A stretch of DNA of 16,516 nucleotides from Gallibacterium faecale (lineage in GTDB: Bacteria; Pseudomonadota; Gammaproteobacteria; Enterobacterales; Pasteurellaceae), in the NCBI RefSeq assembly GCF_027920745.1, contig NZ_JAQIBB010000081.1, positions 1 through 16,516 on the forward strand, in the 5' to 3' direction. Shown here piece after piece: positions 15,586 through 16,516 of the stretch. How positions within the stretch are numbered: position 1 is the first letter of the stretch; each line of letters opens with the position of its first letter. The notes under the pieces were generated by a model, which saw nothing but the letters and a program-made list of their open reading frames with translations, was not told the origin of the DNA and ran no database searches. The translations under genes and the position numbers were made by a program.

Positions 15586-16479
15586 ATGAGTTACGCCAAG
15601 GAAATTGATGTTTTAAATAGAAGCATTGCAGATTTAAATGGAGAAATTAATGTTTCTTTTGAGTTTTTCCCACCCAAAAATGAAAAAATGGAAAATCTGC
15701 TTTGGGACTCAATCCAACGCTTAAAAGTATTACAGCCTAAATTTGTTTCTGTAACTTATGGTGCAAACTCTGGTGAGCGTGAGCGTACTCATGGTGTGGT
15801 TAAAGCCATCAAACAACAAACTGGTATTGAAGCTGCACCACATCTTACTGGGATTGATGCCTCACCAGAACAATTAAAGCAAATTGCTAAAGAGTATTGG
15901 GAGAGTGGTATTCGACGTATTGTTGCTTTACGTGGCGATGAACCGCCTGGTTACAGTAAAAAGCCATTTTACGCTCGCGACTTAGTCACTTTATTGAAAG
16001 GGGTTGCTGATTTTGATATCTCTGTTGCAGCCTATCCAGAAGTTCATCCTGAAGCAAAATCTGCACAAGCCGATTTAATTTTTCTTAAACAAAAAGTAGA
16101 AGCAGGTGCGAATCGAGCAATTACTCAATTTTTCTTTGATATTGACAGTTATCTACGTTTCCGTGATCGCTGCGTTACCGTAGGCATTGATGTTGAAATT
16201 GTACCGGGTATTTTACCTGTATCTAATTTTGTTCAATTACAAAAAATGGCAAAAGTGACTAATGTTCGCATTCCAAGTTGGATGTATAAACTTTATGATG
16301 GTTTAGAACAAGACCAAACAACCCGTAATTTGATCGGTGCAAGCATTGCGATTGATATGGTAAAAATCCTTTCTAAAGAAGGGGTAAAAGATTTCCATTT
16401 CTATACCTTAAATCGTTCTGAACTCACTTATGCCATCTGCCATACCTTAGGATTACGTCCGCATCTTGCGGCTGCATAG
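15586..16479 (+). CDS. metF: 5,10-methylenetetrahydrofolate reductase
   Basis: MetF is a cytosolic FAD enzyme that reduces methylene-tetrahydrofolate to methyl-tetrahydrofolate with NADH, supplying the methyl group for methionine synthesis. The 297 residues (E. coli 296) are collinear with E. coli MetF. They carry the catalytic glutamate Glu26 in SFEFFPP (Glu28 of E. coli), Asp118 in ALRGD (Asp120) and Gln181 in AITQFFFD (Gln183), and the C-terminal motif DFHFYTLNR. AAGGAG lies six bases before the ATG. The upstream promoter is overlapped by three met boxes, so repression by MetJ when S-adenosylmethionine is plentiful is expected. Seven T follow the stop closely (16486-16492), but no stable stem precedes them, so I do not call a terminator. 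Confidence 0.98.
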   Translation: MSYAKEIDVLNRSIADLNGEINVSFEFFPPKNEKMENLLWDSIQRLKVLQPKFVSVTYGANSGERERTHGVVKAIKQQTGIEAAPHLTGIDASPEQLKQIAKEYWESGIRRIVALRGDEPPGYSKKPFYARDLVTLLKGVADFDISVAAYPEVHPEAKSAQADLIFLKQKVEAGANRAITQFFFDIDSYLRFRDRCVTVGIDVEIVPGILPVSNFVQLQKMAKVTNVRIPSWMYKLYDGLEQDQTTRNLIGASIAIDMVKILSKEGVKDFHFYTLNRSELTYAICHTLGLRPHLAAA

Positions 16480-16516
16480 AAAGGATTTTTTTAGGAATAC
16501 CTAGATAAACAAAAGG

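Noticed and set aside
1..16516. Search for insertion sequences, phage, CRISPR, toxin-antitoxin or defence genes
   Set aside because: No such gene, no array of direct repeats, no terminal inverted repeats; all long frames are explained by known housekeeping or metabolic genes.

Overview
The window carries ten intact chromosomal genes of a gamma-proteobacterium, most likely a member of the Pasteurellaceae. The proteins are close to Escherichia coli and Haemophilus proteins, base composition is AT-rich, and the cdaR - GntP permease - glycerate kinase order matches, from memory, the Haemophilus influenzae HI0093-HI0091 cluster. MsrA and MsrB are fused in one protein. No mobile element, phage, CRISPR array, tRNA or rRNA was seen. 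I did not find a novel system; the most informative extras are regulatory sites.

Left part (58-8740, all on the minus strand). Reading in the direction of transcription, the pyruvate dehydrogenase genes aceE (E1), aceF (E2, three lipoyl domains) and lpdA (E3) are followed by lon (ATP-dependent protease). A strong hairpin terminator lies between aceF and lpdA, so E3 can probably be expressed partly on its own for other complexes. A second terminator closes lpdA. lon has a well-matched heat-shock (sigma-32 type) promoter. There is no pdhR next to aceE, unlike in E. coli.

Middle (8741-9118) is a 378-base divergent spacer between aceE and cdaR. It holds a TATAAT box for aceE next to a perfect 10-bp inverted repeat.

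Centre (9119-12870, plus strand) is a compact glycerate-use cluster: the CdaR-type regulator, a GntP-family permease and a glycerate kinase only 12 bases behind it. Together they would sense and import a glycerate-like acid and feed it to glycolysis as phosphoglycerate.

Right part (13006-16479, plus strand) holds three separately transcribed housekeeping genes: rimO (ribosomal protein S12 modification), msrAB (methionine sulfoxide repair) and metF (methylene-tetrahydrofolate reductase). metF has a clear promoter overlapped by three tandem met boxes, so it is probably repressed by MetJ. The window ends 37 bases after metF with no further gene visible.
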